From positions 4,650,001 to 4,714,000 of the forward strand of contig NZ_CP187555.1 of NCBI RefSeq assembly GCF_049860805.1: a stretch of DNA of 64,000 bases, written 5' to 3'. Made by a program: the position numbers and the translations under genes. Positions 8,526-17,704 of this stretch are shown here, in pieces (positions within the stretch are counted from its first letter, which is position 1; the number at the start of each line of letters is the position of its first letter). A model generated the notes under the pieces. The model did not search any database and was not told the DNA's origin. It saw nothing but the letters and a program-made list of their open reading frames with translations. Source of the DNA: Parabacteroides sp900760525. Its GTDB lineage: Bacteria > Bacteroidota > Bacteroidia > Bacteroidales > Tannerellaceae.

Positions 8526-9998
8526 ATGGAACTAAAAGAACTTATTCATCCGTTGGAAGTGCTTGAGGTTGTTGGAAACACCGACGTGGAGATCTCTGGC
8601 ATTCAGTCTGATTCCCGTAAAGTGGAAAAAGGCTTTTTGTTTGTGGCAGTCCGGGGTACGGCCGTAGACGGTCATGCTTATATCCAAAGCGCGATCGAAA
8701 AAGGTGCTGCCGCAATCGTCTGCGAGGAAATCCCTGCCTATCCGGATGAAAACATACAGGCATCCGAAGGCAAACCGGTCCTCATCCGTGTGAAAGATTC
8801 AGCGGATGCTTTAGGCAAATTGCTCTCTGCCTGGTATGAGAATCCTTCGGACAATCTGGTATTGGTGGGAGTGACCGGAACAAACGGGAAGACAACGATT
8901 GCGACGCTCCTGTACGAGATGTTCCGGAAGATGGGACATAAAGTGGGGCTGCTCTCTACCGTCTGCAACTATATCGACGGCGAAGCGATCCCGACGGACC
9001 ATACGACGCCTGACCCTGTCACCCTCCACAGCCTGATGGCTCGGATGGTAGATGCCGGTTGCGAGTATGCCTTTATGGAGGTCAGTTCGCACTCGATAGA
9101 CCAGAAGCGTATCAGCGGCCTGTCGTTCAACGGAGGTATCTTTACGAACCTGACGCGCGACCATTTAGATTATCATAAGACGGTCGAAAATTACCTGAAA
9201 GCCAAGAAGAAATTCTTCGATGACCTGCCCGCTTCGGCTTTTGCACTTACGAATGCGGACGATAAAGCCGGTCTCGTCATGTTGCAGAACACGGCTGCTA
9301 AGAAGCTGACTTATTCGCTTCGTACGTTGGCTGATTTCAAAGGGAAGATTTTAGAATCCCATTTCGAAGGAACAGAAATGCTGATAAACGGGCGTGAAGT
9401 GATGACGCGCTTTGTCGGCCGTTTCAATGCCTATAACCTGTTGGCGGTGTATGGTGCTGCTGTCTCTTTGGGTAAAGATCCGGAAGAAGTGCTGGTCGTG
9501 TTGAGCGATCTGCATTCGGTTTCCGGCCGTTTCCAGACGATCCGGTCTCCGAAGGGATATACGGCAATCGTGGACTATGCCCATACGCCTGACGCATTGA
9601 CGAACGTGCTGGGCAGCATCCATGAGGTGCTGGATGGCAACGGCCGTCTGATCACAGTCGTAGGCTGTGGCGGCAACCGAGATAAGGGAAAACGCCCGAT
9701 CATGGCGAAGGAAGCAGCCAAGCTGAGCGACCAACTGATCCTGACCTCCGACAATCCTCGTTTCGAGGAGCCGGATGAGATCATTAAAGATATGGTTGCC
9801 GGTCTGAATGCCGCCGATATGGAACGTACGCTCTGCATCACGGACCGTGCGCAGGCGATCAAAACGGCTACCATGCTGGCAAAGAAAGGCGACGTGATTT
9901 TAGTTGCCGGCAAAGGCCATGAAGATTACCAGGAAGTAAAAGGGGTGAAGCACCATTTTGACGACCGGGAACAGTTAAAAGAAATATTTAAGAGTTGA
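8526..9998 (+). CDS. murE: UDP-N-acetylmuramoyl-tripeptide synthetase MurE
   Basis: This cytoplasmic Mur ligase of 490 residues adds the third amino acid to UDP-MurNAc-L-Ala-D-Glu. The ATP loop GVTGTNGKTT is at 115-124. The DNPR motif at 409-412 is the signature for meso-diaminopimelate recognition, so the product should be the DAP tripeptide. Other family markers are TTPDPVTLH and SSHSIDQKR. It begins 3 bp after ftsI. A heptamer-repeat hairpin separates it from mraY. Confidence 0.96.
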   Translation: MELKELIHPLEVLEVVGNTDVEISGIQSDSRKVEKGFLFVAVRGTAVDGHAYIQSAIEKGAAAIVCEEIPAYPDENIQASEGKPVLIRVKDSADALGKLLSAWYENPSDNLVLVGVTGTNGKTTIATLLYEMFRKMGHKVGLLSTVCNYIDGEAIPTDHTTPDPVTLHSLMARMVDAGCEYAFMEVSSHSIDQKRISGLSFNGGIFTNLTRDHLDYHKTVENYLKAKKKFFDDLPASAFALTNADDKAGLVMLQNTAAKKLTYSLRTLADFKGKILESHFEGTEMLINGREVMTRFVGRFNAYNLLAVYGAAVSLGKDPEEVLVVLSDLHSVSGRFQTIRSPKGYTAIVDYAHTPDALTNVLGSIHEVLDGNGRLITVVGCGGNRDKGKRPIMAKEAAKLSDQLILTSDNPRFEEPDEIIKDMVAGLNAADMERTLCITDRAQAIKTATMLAKKGDVILVAGKGHEDYQEVKGVKHHFDDREQLKEIFKS

Positions 9999-10002
9999 AA
10001 GG

Positions 10003-10064
10003 TGAAAGGTGAAAGTTAGGCTTCGCCGTAAAGAACTCTCAACTTTCAACTTTCAACTGAAAAA
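10003..10064 (+). repeat. Heptamer-repeat hairpin between murE and mraY
   Basis: Tandem 7-nt units GTGAAAG/TTGAAAG on the left (to about 10016) face TCAACTT/TCAACTC units on the right (10038-10061), giving an intercistronic stem-loop. The array starts 5 bp after the murE stop. The same right-arm units occur inside murC and before lpxB. Confidence 0.75.
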
Positions 10065-10076
10065 CGAAGTTTTTAT

Positions 10077-11336
10077 ATGTTGTATTATTTGTTTAATTAT
10101 TTGGATCAGCTCGATTTTCCGGGTGCCGGCATGTTCAAGTATGTATCATTCCGTTCGGCTCTGGCATTGATCCTGTCATTGTTCATCTCGACGGCTATCG
10201 GACGCCGTATCATCGACAAGCTGCAACTATTGCAGATCGGCGAGACGGTGCGTAACCTCGGCTTAGAAGGGCAGATGAGTAAGAAAGGGACGCCGACGAT
10301 GGGAGGTATCATCATTATCATTGCGATTGTGGTGCCGACCTTGCTTTGTGCGAAGCTGACCAATATCTATGTGATCCTGATGTTAGTGACCACGCTCTGG
10401 TTGGGGGCGTTGGGATTTGCCGACGACTATATCAAAGTGTTCCGGAAGAACAAAGAAGGTATGCACGGTAAGTTTAAGATTATCGGACAGGTCGGCCTCG
10501 GACTGATCGTCGGCTTGGTGCTCTTCATGAGCCCGGATGTGGTGATCAAGGAAAATATGGAAGTGCGGCATGACAATGTGATCGAGGAAGTACGTTATCA
10601 TACGGTTGAAAAGAAATCGACCAAGACGACGATCCCGTTTATGAAGAACAACAATTTCGATTATGCGCAGTTGGTTAACTGGGCAGGCGAATATAAGGAA
10701 GAGGCGGCCTGGCTGGTCTTCGTCCTGATGGTTATCTTTGTCGTTACGGCCGTGTCGAACGGGGCGAACTTGACGGACGGCTTAGACGGTCTGGCGGCGG
10801 GAAGCTCGGCGATCATCGGGGTGGCGCTCGGAATACTGGCCTATATGTCGTCGCACTTCGAGTTTGCCTCCTTCCTGAATATCATGTTCATTCCGGGAGC
10901 GGAAGAGCTGGTGGTATTTGCGGCTGCCTTTATCGGAGCGACGGTCGGGTTCCTGTGGTACAATGCTTATCCGGCGCAGGTGTTTATGGGAGATACGGGT
11001 AGCCTGACGCTGGGCGGTATCATCGCCGTATTCGCGATCATTATCCGGAAGGAATTGTTGATTCCGATCTTGTGTGGTATCTTCTTAGTCGAGAACCTGT
11101 CTGTCCTTATGCAGACGTTCTATTTCAAATATACGAAGAAGAAATACGGTGAAGGACGGCGTATTTTCAAGATGGCTCCCCTTCATCACCATTTCCAGAA
11201 GCCCGGTAATGCGGGGATACAGGCATTGATACAGAAACCTTTTAATGTGGTGCCCGAATCGAAGATCGTGGTCCGGTTCTGGTTGATCGGTATCATCCTG
11301 GCGGTTATTACGATTGTAACATTAAAGATGAGATAA
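10077..11336 (+). CDS. mraY: Phospho-N-acetylmuramoyl-pentapeptide transferase MraY
   Basis: This integral membrane enzyme forms lipid I from UDP-MurNAc-pentapeptide and undecaprenyl phosphate. It has about ten transmembrane helices and the catalytic FADDY motif with D116 and D117. GDTGSLTLGG lies near 305 and the HHHF loop at 370-372. At 419 residues it is about 60 longer than the E. coli protein. Much of the excess is a hydrophilic loop at about 155-205, a feature I recall from other Bacteroidetes MraY proteins. It is flanked by repeat hairpins on both sides. Confidence 0.96.
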   Translation: MLYYLFNYLDQLDFPGAGMFKYVSFRSALALILSLFISTAIGRRIIDKLQLLQIGETVRNLGLEGQMSKKGTPTMGGIIIIIAIVVPTLLCAKLTNIYVILMLVTTLWLGALGFADDYIKVFRKNKEGMHGKFKIIGQVGLGLIVGLVLFMSPDVVIKENMEVRHDNVIEEVRYHTVEKKSTKTTIPFMKNNNFDYAQLVNWAGEYKEEAAWLVFVLMVIFVVTAVSNGANLTDGLDGLAAGSSAIIGVALGILAYMSSHFEFASFLNIMFIPGAEELVVFAAAFIGATVGFLWYNAYPAQVFMGDTGSLTLGGIIAVFAIIIRKELLIPILCGIFLVENLSVLMQTFYFKYTKKKYGEGRRIFKMAPLHHHFQKPGNAGIQALIQKPFNVVPESKIVVRFWLIGIILAVITIVTLKMR

Positions 11337-11340
11337 AGTG

Positions 11341-11410
11341 ATTTATGATTTATAATTTATGATTTATTATCGACGCATAAATCATAAATCATAAATCATA
11401 AATCATAAAT
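11341..11410 (+). repeat. Heptamer-repeat hairpin between mraY and murD
   Basis: Units of ATTTATG/ATTTATA (11341-11367) face five exact CATAAAT units (11376-11410), forming a long AT stem-loop. An in-frame ATG for murD at 11409 falls inside the last unit and is probably not the real start. Confidence 0.8.
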
Positions 11411-11432
11411 GAATAAAGAAATCATAAATCAA

Positions 11433-12770
11433 ATGAAGAAAAGGATTGTTATCTTAGGGGCCGGTGAAAGCGGCGCAGGTGCCGCCGTGCTGGCGAAGGC
11501 GAAAGGATTCGATGTATTCGTTTCCGATTTTTCGTCCATCAAACCCAAGTATAAGGATATGCTGGATGCCCGTGGAATCCGTTGGGAAGAGGGCCGGCAT
11601 ACCGAAGCCGACATCCTGAATGCCGACGAAATTATCAAGAGCCCGGGTATTCCCGACAAGGCTCCCATCATAAAGAAACTGAAGGAGAAAGGTACGCCTA
11701 TCATCTCCGAAATAGAATTTGCCGGACGGTATACCGATTCGAAGATGATCTGTATCACCGGAAGCAACGGCAAGACGACGACGACCATGCTGACCTACCA
11801 CATCCTCCGGCAGGCGGGAGTGGATGCAGGCCTTGCCGGTAACGTCGGGAACAGCCTCGCCCTTCAGGTGGCTGAAGATCCTCACGCCGTTTACGTGATC
11901 GAACTGAGTAGTTTCCAGCTCGACAACATGTATGACTTTAAGGCGGACATCGCCATCTTATTGAATATAACGCCCGACCATCTGGATCGTTATAACTACG
12001 AGATGCAGAACTATGTGGATGCCAAATTCCGCATCATCCGGAACCAGACGGCCGAAGATGCTTTCATATTCTGGAACGACGACCCCATCATTGCCCGCGA
12101 AATCGCCAAACGGCATCCCGAGGCAACTCTCTACCCGTTCGCCGAAACTCACGAAGCCGGCGTAAAGGGCTATACGGAAGACAAAAAGATAATAATTGAA
12201 ACCTCAAACGGTACGTTTACAATGGAACAAGATTTATTAGCATTATCGGGAACGCATAATCTGTATAATTCCTTAGCTTCTGGTATCGCATCCAAATTAG
12301 TGGATATCCATGACGAGAATCTGCGGGCTTCGCTGAACGACTTTACCGGGGTGGAGCATCGCCTTGAGAAAGTGGCGCGTGTGCGCGGAGTCGATTATAT
12401 CAACGACTCGAAAGCTACGAATGTAAACTCTTGCTGGTACGCCTTGCAGAGCATGACCACTCCGCTGGTCCTGATCCTCGGCGGGACGGATAAGGGAAAT
12501 GACTATTCCGAAATTGAAGAGTTGGTGAAGAAAAAGGTGCATGCCCTGGTATTTCTCGGTGTGGACAATGCCAAGCTGCACGGCTTCTTCGACGGGAAAG
12601 TTCCCGTAATCGAAGATGCCCGTTCGATGGAAGAAGCCGTATCGAAAGCGTATAAACTGGCTGAAAAGGGAGATACCGTCCTGTTGTCACCCTGCTGCGC
12701 CAGCTTCGACCTCTTCAAAAGCTATGAAGATCGGGGCGACCAGTTCAAGGCTTGTGTGCGTAACCTGTAA
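11433..12770 (+). CDS. murD: UDP-N-acetylmuramoyl-L-alanine--D-glutamate ligase MurD
   Basis: This cytoplasmic ATP-dependent ligase adds D-glutamate to UDP-MurNAc-L-Ala. The ATP loop GSNGKTTTT lies near residues 110-118. An N-terminal Rossmann-like segment (VILGAGESGAGAA) binds the nucleotide sugar, and the C-terminal domain contains LILGGTDKGNDY. The start at 11433 gives MKKRIVILGAGESG and 445 residues. The alternative at 11409 would add eight residues encoded by the CATAAAT repeat. The ftsW gene follows after 14 bp. Confidence 0.95.
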   Translation: MKKRIVILGAGESGAGAAVLAKAKGFDVFVSDFSSIKPKYKDMLDARGIRWEEGRHTEADILNADEIIKSPGIPDKAPIIKKLKEKGTPIISEIEFAGRYTDSKMICITGSNGKTTTTMLTYHILRQAGVDAGLAGNVGNSLALQVAEDPHAVYVIELSSFQLDNMYDFKADIAILLNITPDHLDRYNYEMQNYVDAKFRIIRNQTAEDAFIFWNDDPIIAREIAKRHPEATLYPFAETHEAGVKGYTEDKKIIIETSNGTFTMEQDLLALSGTHNLYNSLASGIASKLVDIHDENLRASLNDFTGVEHRLEKVARVRGVDYINDSKATNVNSCWYALQSMTTPLVLILGGTDKGNDYSEIEELVKKKVHALVFLGVDNAKLHGFFDGKVPVIEDARSMEEAVSKAYKLAEKGDTVLLSPCCASFDLFKSYEDRGDQFKACVRNL

Positions 12771-12784
12771 AGAAAGATGAAGAA

Positions 12785-14188
12785 ATGGATTTAGCAAGTA
12801 AACTGTTCAAGGGCGACCGGGTGATATGGGTGATCTTCATGTTCCTGTGTCTGATCTCGGCGATAGAAGTCTTTAGTGCGACCAGTACGATCGCCTACAA
12901 GAGTGCGACTCATTGGGACCCGATTGTGCGGCATACGACATTTCTGCTGGGTGGTTTTGTCCTTGTTTTATTGTTGCATAATCTCCCGTGCCGGTTTTAT
13001 ATGTTCCTGAGCTTGCTTTTGCCTGTTTCGGCAGTCTTGCTGATCCTGACGTTTTTTATTGGCGTAGAGGTTAATGGAGAACCGCGTTGGTTGGAAATAT
13101 TGGGAATCCGTTTCCAGCCGTCGGAGATTGCCAAAATTACGGCTATCGGCTATACCGCGTTTTTCATGAGCAAACGGAACTGGTTTACGGAAAAGCAGAT
13201 ATTCAACTATGTCCAGATCGGTGTTTCGGTCGTTTGTGGGCTGATCTTCTTTACGAACGGGTCGACTGCCCTGTTGCTTTTCGCCGTGGTTCAGATCATG
13301 CTATTTTTCGGACAGGTTGCATTGCCCCGTCTGTTTAAGTTTTGGGGGATTTTGCTCATCGGAATTTCCATCTTGGTCTTGTTGCTGCTTTATACACCGG
13401 ACAAGGTTATGGATTATATGCCGGACCGTCTGCATACTTGGCGGGCCCGAATCGAACGCTTCTTTGATTCCGAGCCTCCTGTAACACAGGAAGCGGGACG
13501 GGCTGCCGTTATCGATGACAAAGATTACCAAGCGGTGAATGCCAAGATAGCCATAGCCCGCGGTGGACTATGGGGCAAGTTTCCGGGGCATGGGCAACAG
13601 CGGGACTTCCTGCCACAGGCCTATTCGGATTTTATTTATGCGATTATCATCGAAGAAATGGGGATTGCGGGGGGAGTATTTGTGCTTTTCCTTTATATGG
13701 CTTTGCTCGTCAGGGTCGGGATGATAGCCCGCAAATGTGATAAGCTTTTCCCTAAGTTCCTGGTCTTGGGCTGCGGATTGCTGATTGGCATCCAGGCCTT
13801 GCTAAATATGGCTGTGGCGGTTGGGCTATTTCCTGTTACCGGACAGCCTTTGCCTTTGGTCAGCCGGGGTGGAACGTCTACTATCATCAGTTGTGCCTAT
13901 ATCGGGATTATCCTTAGTGTAAGCCGTTTCGGAGCCAATATGGGTAATGAGGAAGATATGCTCCCTTTGGATGAAAGTTCCATGGGCATCGAACCGGAAA
14001 CGGATGGGCATGGAACCGCAGATGGGCCGGCATCCGTTGAAAATGGGACGGGAGCCGGAAATTATGGGCTGGGTGCCGTAGAATATGGGACAGGAGGCAT
14101 GGACTACGAGAAGGAAGCAGGTGATCCGAACCCCCTCGAAGCCGTAGCCGAATTGAAAGAAGAAACAACAACAGAAACAAGAATATGA
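12785..14188 (+). CDS. ftsW: Septal peptidoglycan polymerase FtsW (SEDS family)
   Basis: This polytopic SEDS glycosyltransferase of 467 residues polymerises lipid II together with FtsI. About ten transmembrane helices are visible up to residue 385. Typical motifs are RWLEI(L)GIRFQPSEIAK, GKFPGHGQQRDFLP and LPLVSRGGTS. The tail after about residue 395 is long, acidic and low in complexity, with repeated GTG/YG segments. It is probably a flexible cytoplasmic extension and is unusual for the family. Its stop overlaps the murG start by 4 bp (ATGA), showing coupling. Confidence 0.95.
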   Translation: MDLASKLFKGDRVIWVIFMFLCLISAIEVFSATSTIAYKSATHWDPIVRHTTFLLGGFVLVLLLHNLPCRFYMFLSLLLPVSAVLLILTFFIGVEVNGEPRWLEILGIRFQPSEIAKITAIGYTAFFMSKRNWFTEKQIFNYVQIGVSVVCGLIFFTNGSTALLLFAVVQIMLFFGQVALPRLFKFWGILLIGISILVLLLLYTPDKVMDYMPDRLHTWRARIERFFDSEPPVTQEAGRAAVIDDKDYQAVNAKIAIARGGLWGKFPGHGQQRDFLPQAYSDFIYAIIIEEMGIAGGVFVLFLYMALLVRVGMIARKCDKLFPKFLVLGCGLLIGIQALLNMAVAVGLFPVTGQPLPLVSRGGTSTIISCAYIGIILSVSRFGANMGNEEDMLPLDESSMGIEPETDGHGTADGPASVENGTGAGNYGLGAVEYGTGGMDYEKEAGDPNPLEAVAELKEETTTETRI

Positions 14189-15291
14189 AACAGTACCGAA
14201 TCATCATAAGCGGCGGTGGAACCGGAGGACATATCTTCCCGGCTATCTCCATAGCCAATACCTTCAGGAAGCGTTTTCCGGAGGCGGAAATACTGTTTGT
14301 GGGAGCTGATGACCGGATGGAGATGGAGAAAGTCCCGGCCGCCGGTTACCGCATCGTGGGGTTGCCGGTAAGCGGCTTCGACCGTGCCCACTTAGCCAAT
14401 AACATCCGTGTCGCAGGCCGCCTGCTCAAAAGCCTCCGCCTTGCCAAAAAGACGATACGCGAGTTCAAACCCGATATTGCCGTGGGCGTAGGCGGCTATG
14501 CCAGCGGACCGACGCTTTGGATGGCTGCCTCCTTGGGAATCCCAACCCTGATACAAGAGCAGAATTCCTATGCAGGTGTCACGAATAAGCTCCTGGCAAA
14601 GAAAGCCTGCAAAATATGTGTTGCCTACGAAGGCATGGAGAAGTTCTTCCCGGCCGACCGTATCGTCGTGACCGGCAATCCGGTCCGTCAAGATCTGGCA
14701 GAAGCGTTGGATAAGCGCGAGGAAGCCTTGAAGTTCTTCGGCCTTTCCCCGGATAAGAAGACGATCTTAGTGGTCGGCGGCAGCCTGGGAGCCCGGACGG
14801 TCAACCGCAGCATACAGGGCGATCTGGATAAACTCTTCGCTTCGGATGTCGACGTACAGGTGATCTGGCAAACCGGACGCTATTACCATGAAGAAGCGTT
14901 GAAGCATCTGAAGGCTTACAGGGGAATGCCGGTCTGGTGCTCGGACTTCATCACCCGCATGGACTATGCCTATGCGGCGGCCGATCTGATCATCTCCCGC
15001 GCAGGCGCCAGTTCCATTTCAGAGCTTTGCCTGCTGAAGAAACCGGTGATCTTAGTCCCTTCTCCCAATGTGGCGGAAGACCATCAGACGAAGAACGCCC
15101 TGGCATTAGTTAATAAAGAGGCCGCTATCATGGTGGCCGACAAAGATGCCGAACAGCAATTGGTCCCGAAAGCCCTCGAAATCATCCACGACGACGAACG
15201 CCTCCGTACCTTGAGCCGCAACATCGCGACACTGGCCCATCATGAGAGCGCGGAACGCATCGTGGACGAGATCGTCAGGATCATCGAATAG
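14185..15291 (+). CDS. murG: Lipid I N-acetylglucosaminyltransferase MurG
   Basis: This peripheral GT-B glycosyltransferase of 368 residues transfers GlcNAc from UDP-GlcNAc to lipid I, making lipid II. The N-terminal glycine loop SGGGTGGHIFPA spans residues 9-20. The second Rossmann fold begins with VVGGSLGARTVN, and the UDP-GlcNAc loop includes ISRAGASSISEL. Translation is coupled to ftsW. The gene is followed by a repeat-rich gap before murC, which has its own promoter-like box. Confidence 0.96.
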   Translation: MKQYRIIISGGGTGGHIFPAISIANTFRKRFPEAEILFVGADDRMEMEKVPAAGYRIVGLPVSGFDRAHLANNIRVAGRLLKSLRLAKKTIREFKPDIAVGVGGYASGPTLWMAASLGIPTLIQEQNSYAGVTNKLLAKKACKICVAYEGMEKFFPADRIVVTGNPVRQDLAEALDKREEALKFFGLSPDKKTILVVGGSLGARTVNRSIQGDLDKLFASDVDVQVIWQTGRYYHEEALKHLKAYRGMPVWCSDFITRMDYAYAAADLIISRAGASSISELCLLKKPVILVPSPNVAEDHQTKNALALVNKEAAIMVADKDAEQQLVPKALEIIHDDERLRTLSRNIATLAHHESAERIVDEIVRIIE

Positions 15292-15298
15292 GCCTTGT

Positions 15299-15382
15299 CC
15301 CCGCGCTTGACGCGGGGCCGCGGAGGAACAGGTATTAATAGGATGTAGCCGCCTCTTTTGCGATCCCGCGTCAAGCGCGGGA
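15299..15382. repeat. Paired GC-rich palindromes after murG
   Basis: Two palindromes, CCCCGCGCTTGACGCGGGG (15299-15317) and TCCCGCGTCAAGCGCGGGA (15364-15382), stand as inverted copies of each other with AACAGG after each. This REP-like unit probably acts at RNA level as a stem-loop after murG. No gene lies in the gap to 15548. Confidence 0.65.
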
Positions 15383-15404
15383 ACAGGTTATGACCTTTTG
15401 TCGG

Positions 15405-15466
15405 AAAACCTATGGTCTTTTAATGAAAAAGCTATAGTCTTTTATCATAAAAGCTATAGTCTTTTG
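15405..15466. repeat. AAAAGCTATAGTCTTTT-type repeat cluster, copy 1
   Basis: Three units, AAAACCTATGGTCTTTT, AAAAGCTATAGTCTTTT and a second exact copy of the latter, lie at 22-nt intervals. Each unit is partly palindromic. Related clusters occur at 32881-32968 and 53222-53304, always in intergenic DNA. Confidence 0.7.
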
Positions 15467-15511
15467 CGAAGAAGATACCGGCCTTTTATAGCAAATACGA
15501 TATGAAGATAG

Positions 15512-15519
15512 TATCTTTG
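15512..15519 (+). promoter_or_regulatory. -7 box upstream of murC
   Basis: TATCTTTG matches the Bacteroidetes -7 consensus and lies 29 bp before the murC start. No clear TTG was found 19-21 nt upstream. It suggests an internal promoter for murC-ftsQ-ftsA-ftsZ. Confidence 0.5.
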
Positions 15520-15548
15520 TAACAAAGAATAGTAACGAGTAAGAAAAT

Positions 15549-16967
15549 ATGGATATAAAAAACATAACGGCTGTCTATTTTGTCGGAGCCGGTGGAATCG
15601 GGATGAGTGCCCTGATCCGCTATTTCCTTTCGAAGGGAAAGAAGGTGGCGGGTTACGACAAGACCCCTTCCGACTTGACGAGGCAGTTGAGCCGTGAAGG
15701 AGCTGCCCTTCACTATATGGACAATGTCTATCTGATCCCCTACGACTTTACCGATCCGGCAAAGACGCTGGTCGTCTATACCCCTGCCGTCCCCGAAGAC
15801 CATTCGGAGCTCTGCTATTTTCGGAGGAATGGTTTCGAGGTGATGAAGCGTGCCCGCGTATTAGGAGAGATCACCGGCTATAACCGGGGACTCTGTGTGG
15901 CCGGTACGCATGGCAAGACAACGACCTCTTCGATGGTCGCCCACCTGCTGAAACAGTCCCATGTGGATTGCAACGCTTTCTTAGGTGGCATCCTGAAGAA
16001 CTATAACAGCAACCTGATGCTCTCCGACAAGAGTGATCTGACCGTGATAGAGGCGGACGAGTTCGACCGTTCTTTCCACTGGCTGAAACCCTATATGGCC
16101 GTTATTACGGCGGCCGATCCCGATCATCTGGATATCTACGGGACTCCGGAAGCCTACCGTGAAAGTTTCGAGCATTTCACTTCGCTGATCCGTCCGGACG
16201 GTTGCCTGCTTATGAAGCAAGGTATCAACGTAACCCCCCGCCTGCAAGAAGGCGTGAAGTTTTATACTTATACCGGTGCTCTCGACACAAAAGAACTTTC
16301 AACTTTCAACTCTCAACTCTCAACTTTCTACGCCGAGAACGTCCGTATCGGAGGTGGCGAGATCTTCTTCGATTTTGTCGGCCCTGATGTCCGCATTCCC
16401 GATATACAGTTGGGTGTGCCCGTGAAAGTAAATGTCGAGAACGGAGTAGCCGCTATCGCCCTTGCCTGGCTGAACGGTGCGACACCGGAGGAGATCAAGC
16501 ACGGTATGGCGACCTTTGCCGGTCCGCGCCGTCGCTTCGACTTCCATCTCAAGAAAGAAAATATCGTCCTGATCGACGACTACGCCCACCATCCTGCCGA
16601 GTTGAAGGCAAGCATCCTCTCCGTGAAGGAACTCTATGCCGGACGCAAGGTGACCGGTATCTTCCAGCCGCACCTCTACACCCGCACGCGTGACTTTGCC
16701 GCCGACTTTGCCGCCAGCCTCTCGCTCTTGGATGAACTGATACTGCTGGACATCTACCCGGCACGCGAGAAACCGATACCGGGCGTCACTTCGCAGATCA
16801 TCTTCGATGCCGTGACCATCGCCGACAAACGGTTGATCCGCAAGGAAGAACTGCTGGACGTGGTAGCTGCCGAAGCCGGCAAGCTCGAAGTCGTACTGAT
16901 GCTCGGAGCCGGCAATATTGAACTGTTGGTAGAACCGGTAAAACAAATATTGGATAAAAAAGAATAA
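15549..16967 (+). CDS. murC: UDP-N-acetylmuramate--L-alanine ligase MurC, with repeat-encoded insert
   Basis: This cytoplasmic ligase of 472 residues adds L-alanine to UDP-MurNAc. FVGAGGIGMSALI at the start, the ATP loop GTHGKTTTSS (119-128) and DDYAHHPAE are diagnostic. Residues 249-261 (ELSTFNSQLSTFY) are encoded by five tandem 7-nt units at 16294-16328, of the same kind found between genes in this window. The insert falls in a loop before the ENVRIGGGE strand and appears tolerated. The gene precedes ftsQ by 3 bp. Confidence 0.95.
   Translation: MDIKNITAVYFVGAGGIGMSALIRYFLSKGKKVAGYDKTPSDLTRQLSREGAALHYMDNVYLIPYDFTDPAKTLVVYTPAVPEDHSELCYFRRNGFEVMKRARVLGEITGYNRGLCVAGTHGKTTTSSMVAHLLKQSHVDCNAFLGGILKNYNSNLMLSDKSDLTVIEADEFDRSFHWLKPYMAVITAADPDHLDIYGTPEAYRESFEHFTSLIRPDGCLLMKQGINVTPRLQEGVKFYTYTGALDTKELSTFNSQLSTFYAENVRIGGGEIFFDFVGPDVRIPDIQLGVPVKVNVENGVAAIALAWLNGATPEEIKHGMATFAGPRRRFDFHLKKENIVLIDDYAHHPAELKASILSVKELYAGRKVTGIFQPHLYTRTRDFAADFAASLSLLDELILLDIYPAREKPIPGVTSQIIFDAVTIADKRLIRKEELLDVVAAEAGKLEVVLMLGAGNIELLVEPVKQILDKKE
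16294..16328 (+). repeat. Five tandem heptamers inside murC
   Basis: The units AACTTTC, AACTTTC, AACTCTC, AACTCTC and AACTTTC run without gaps. The total of 35 nt is not a multiple of three, yet the frame is open through it. Loss or gain of one unit would shift the murC frame. Confidence 0.9.
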
Positions 16968-16970
16968 ATC

Positions 16971-17699
16971 GTGATCCGTATCGTATCCATAATCGTTGCA
17001 ACACTGTTGTTCTGTTACATCGTGTTTGTTTCCCTCTTCTTCCGGGAAAACAGGCAGAAGGATTTGTGCCGTGACCTCCAGGTAGTGGTCGTGGACAGCC
17101 TCGACAAACATTTTGTGAGCGAGAACGACCTGGTGTATATCCTCAAGAAGGCCGGCTTGAACCCGATCAAGAAGCCGATGGACGAGGTCAACACAGACCG
17201 GATTGAAAACGAGCTGCTGAAGAACGAAATGATTGCCCGTGTGGAGGCCTACAAGACTCCTTCCGGCATGATTAAATTGGAAGTAGAGCAAAAAATCCCT
17301 ATCTTGCGTGTGATAAGTCCGCGAGGCAACTATTATGTGGATAATTTGGGAAGCACGATGCCTGTCAGCCGCCGTTATGTGGCGCACGTTCCGGTAGTGA
17401 GCGGATATGTGGAAAAAGAGCTGGCGGTAACCGACTTATACAAATTTGCATTATTTTTGCAGGAGAATGATTTCTGGAATAATCAGATAGAACAGATTTA
17501 CGTTCATCCTGATAACGAGGTGGAGCTGATCCCGCGGGTCGGCAACCACCGTATCGTGCTGGGCTCCTTTGCCGATTTCGAGGAGAAACTGGACAACCTC
17601 CGGCTCTTCTACGAGAAAGCGATCCCTAAGGTGGGATGGGAGAAGTACGGTATTATTAGTTTAAAATATAAGGATCAGATTGTTTGTACTAAAAGATAG
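16971..17699 (+). CDS. ftsQ: Cell division protein FtsQ
   Basis: This bitopic membrane protein has 242 residues and begins with GTG at 16971, just after murC. A single transmembrane segment lies at about 3-22. The periplasmic part begins with a POTRA-like fold (LVYILKKAGLNP) and continues with the FtsQ beta domain. It should link the FtsL-like protein to the divisome. Divergence from proteobacterial FtsQ is high. Position between murC and ftsA supports the call. Confidence 0.88.
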   Translation: MIRIVSIIVATLLFCYIVFVSLFFRENRQKDLCRDLQVVVVDSLDKHFVSENDLVYILKKAGLNPIKKPMDEVNTDRIENELLKNEMIARVEAYKTPSGMIKLEVEQKIPILRVISPRGNYYVDNLGSTMPVSRRYVAHVPVVSGYVEKELAVTDLYKFALFLQENDFWNNQIEQIYVHPDNEVELIPRVGNHRIVLGSFADFEEKLDNLRLFYEKAIPKVGWEKYGIISLKYKDQIVCTKR

Positions 17700-17704
17700 A
17701 GAAT

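Noticed and set aside
15405..15466. Regularly spaced short repeats as a CRISPR array
   Set aside because: Spacing is only about 5 nt between units, units vary, and no cas genes are present.
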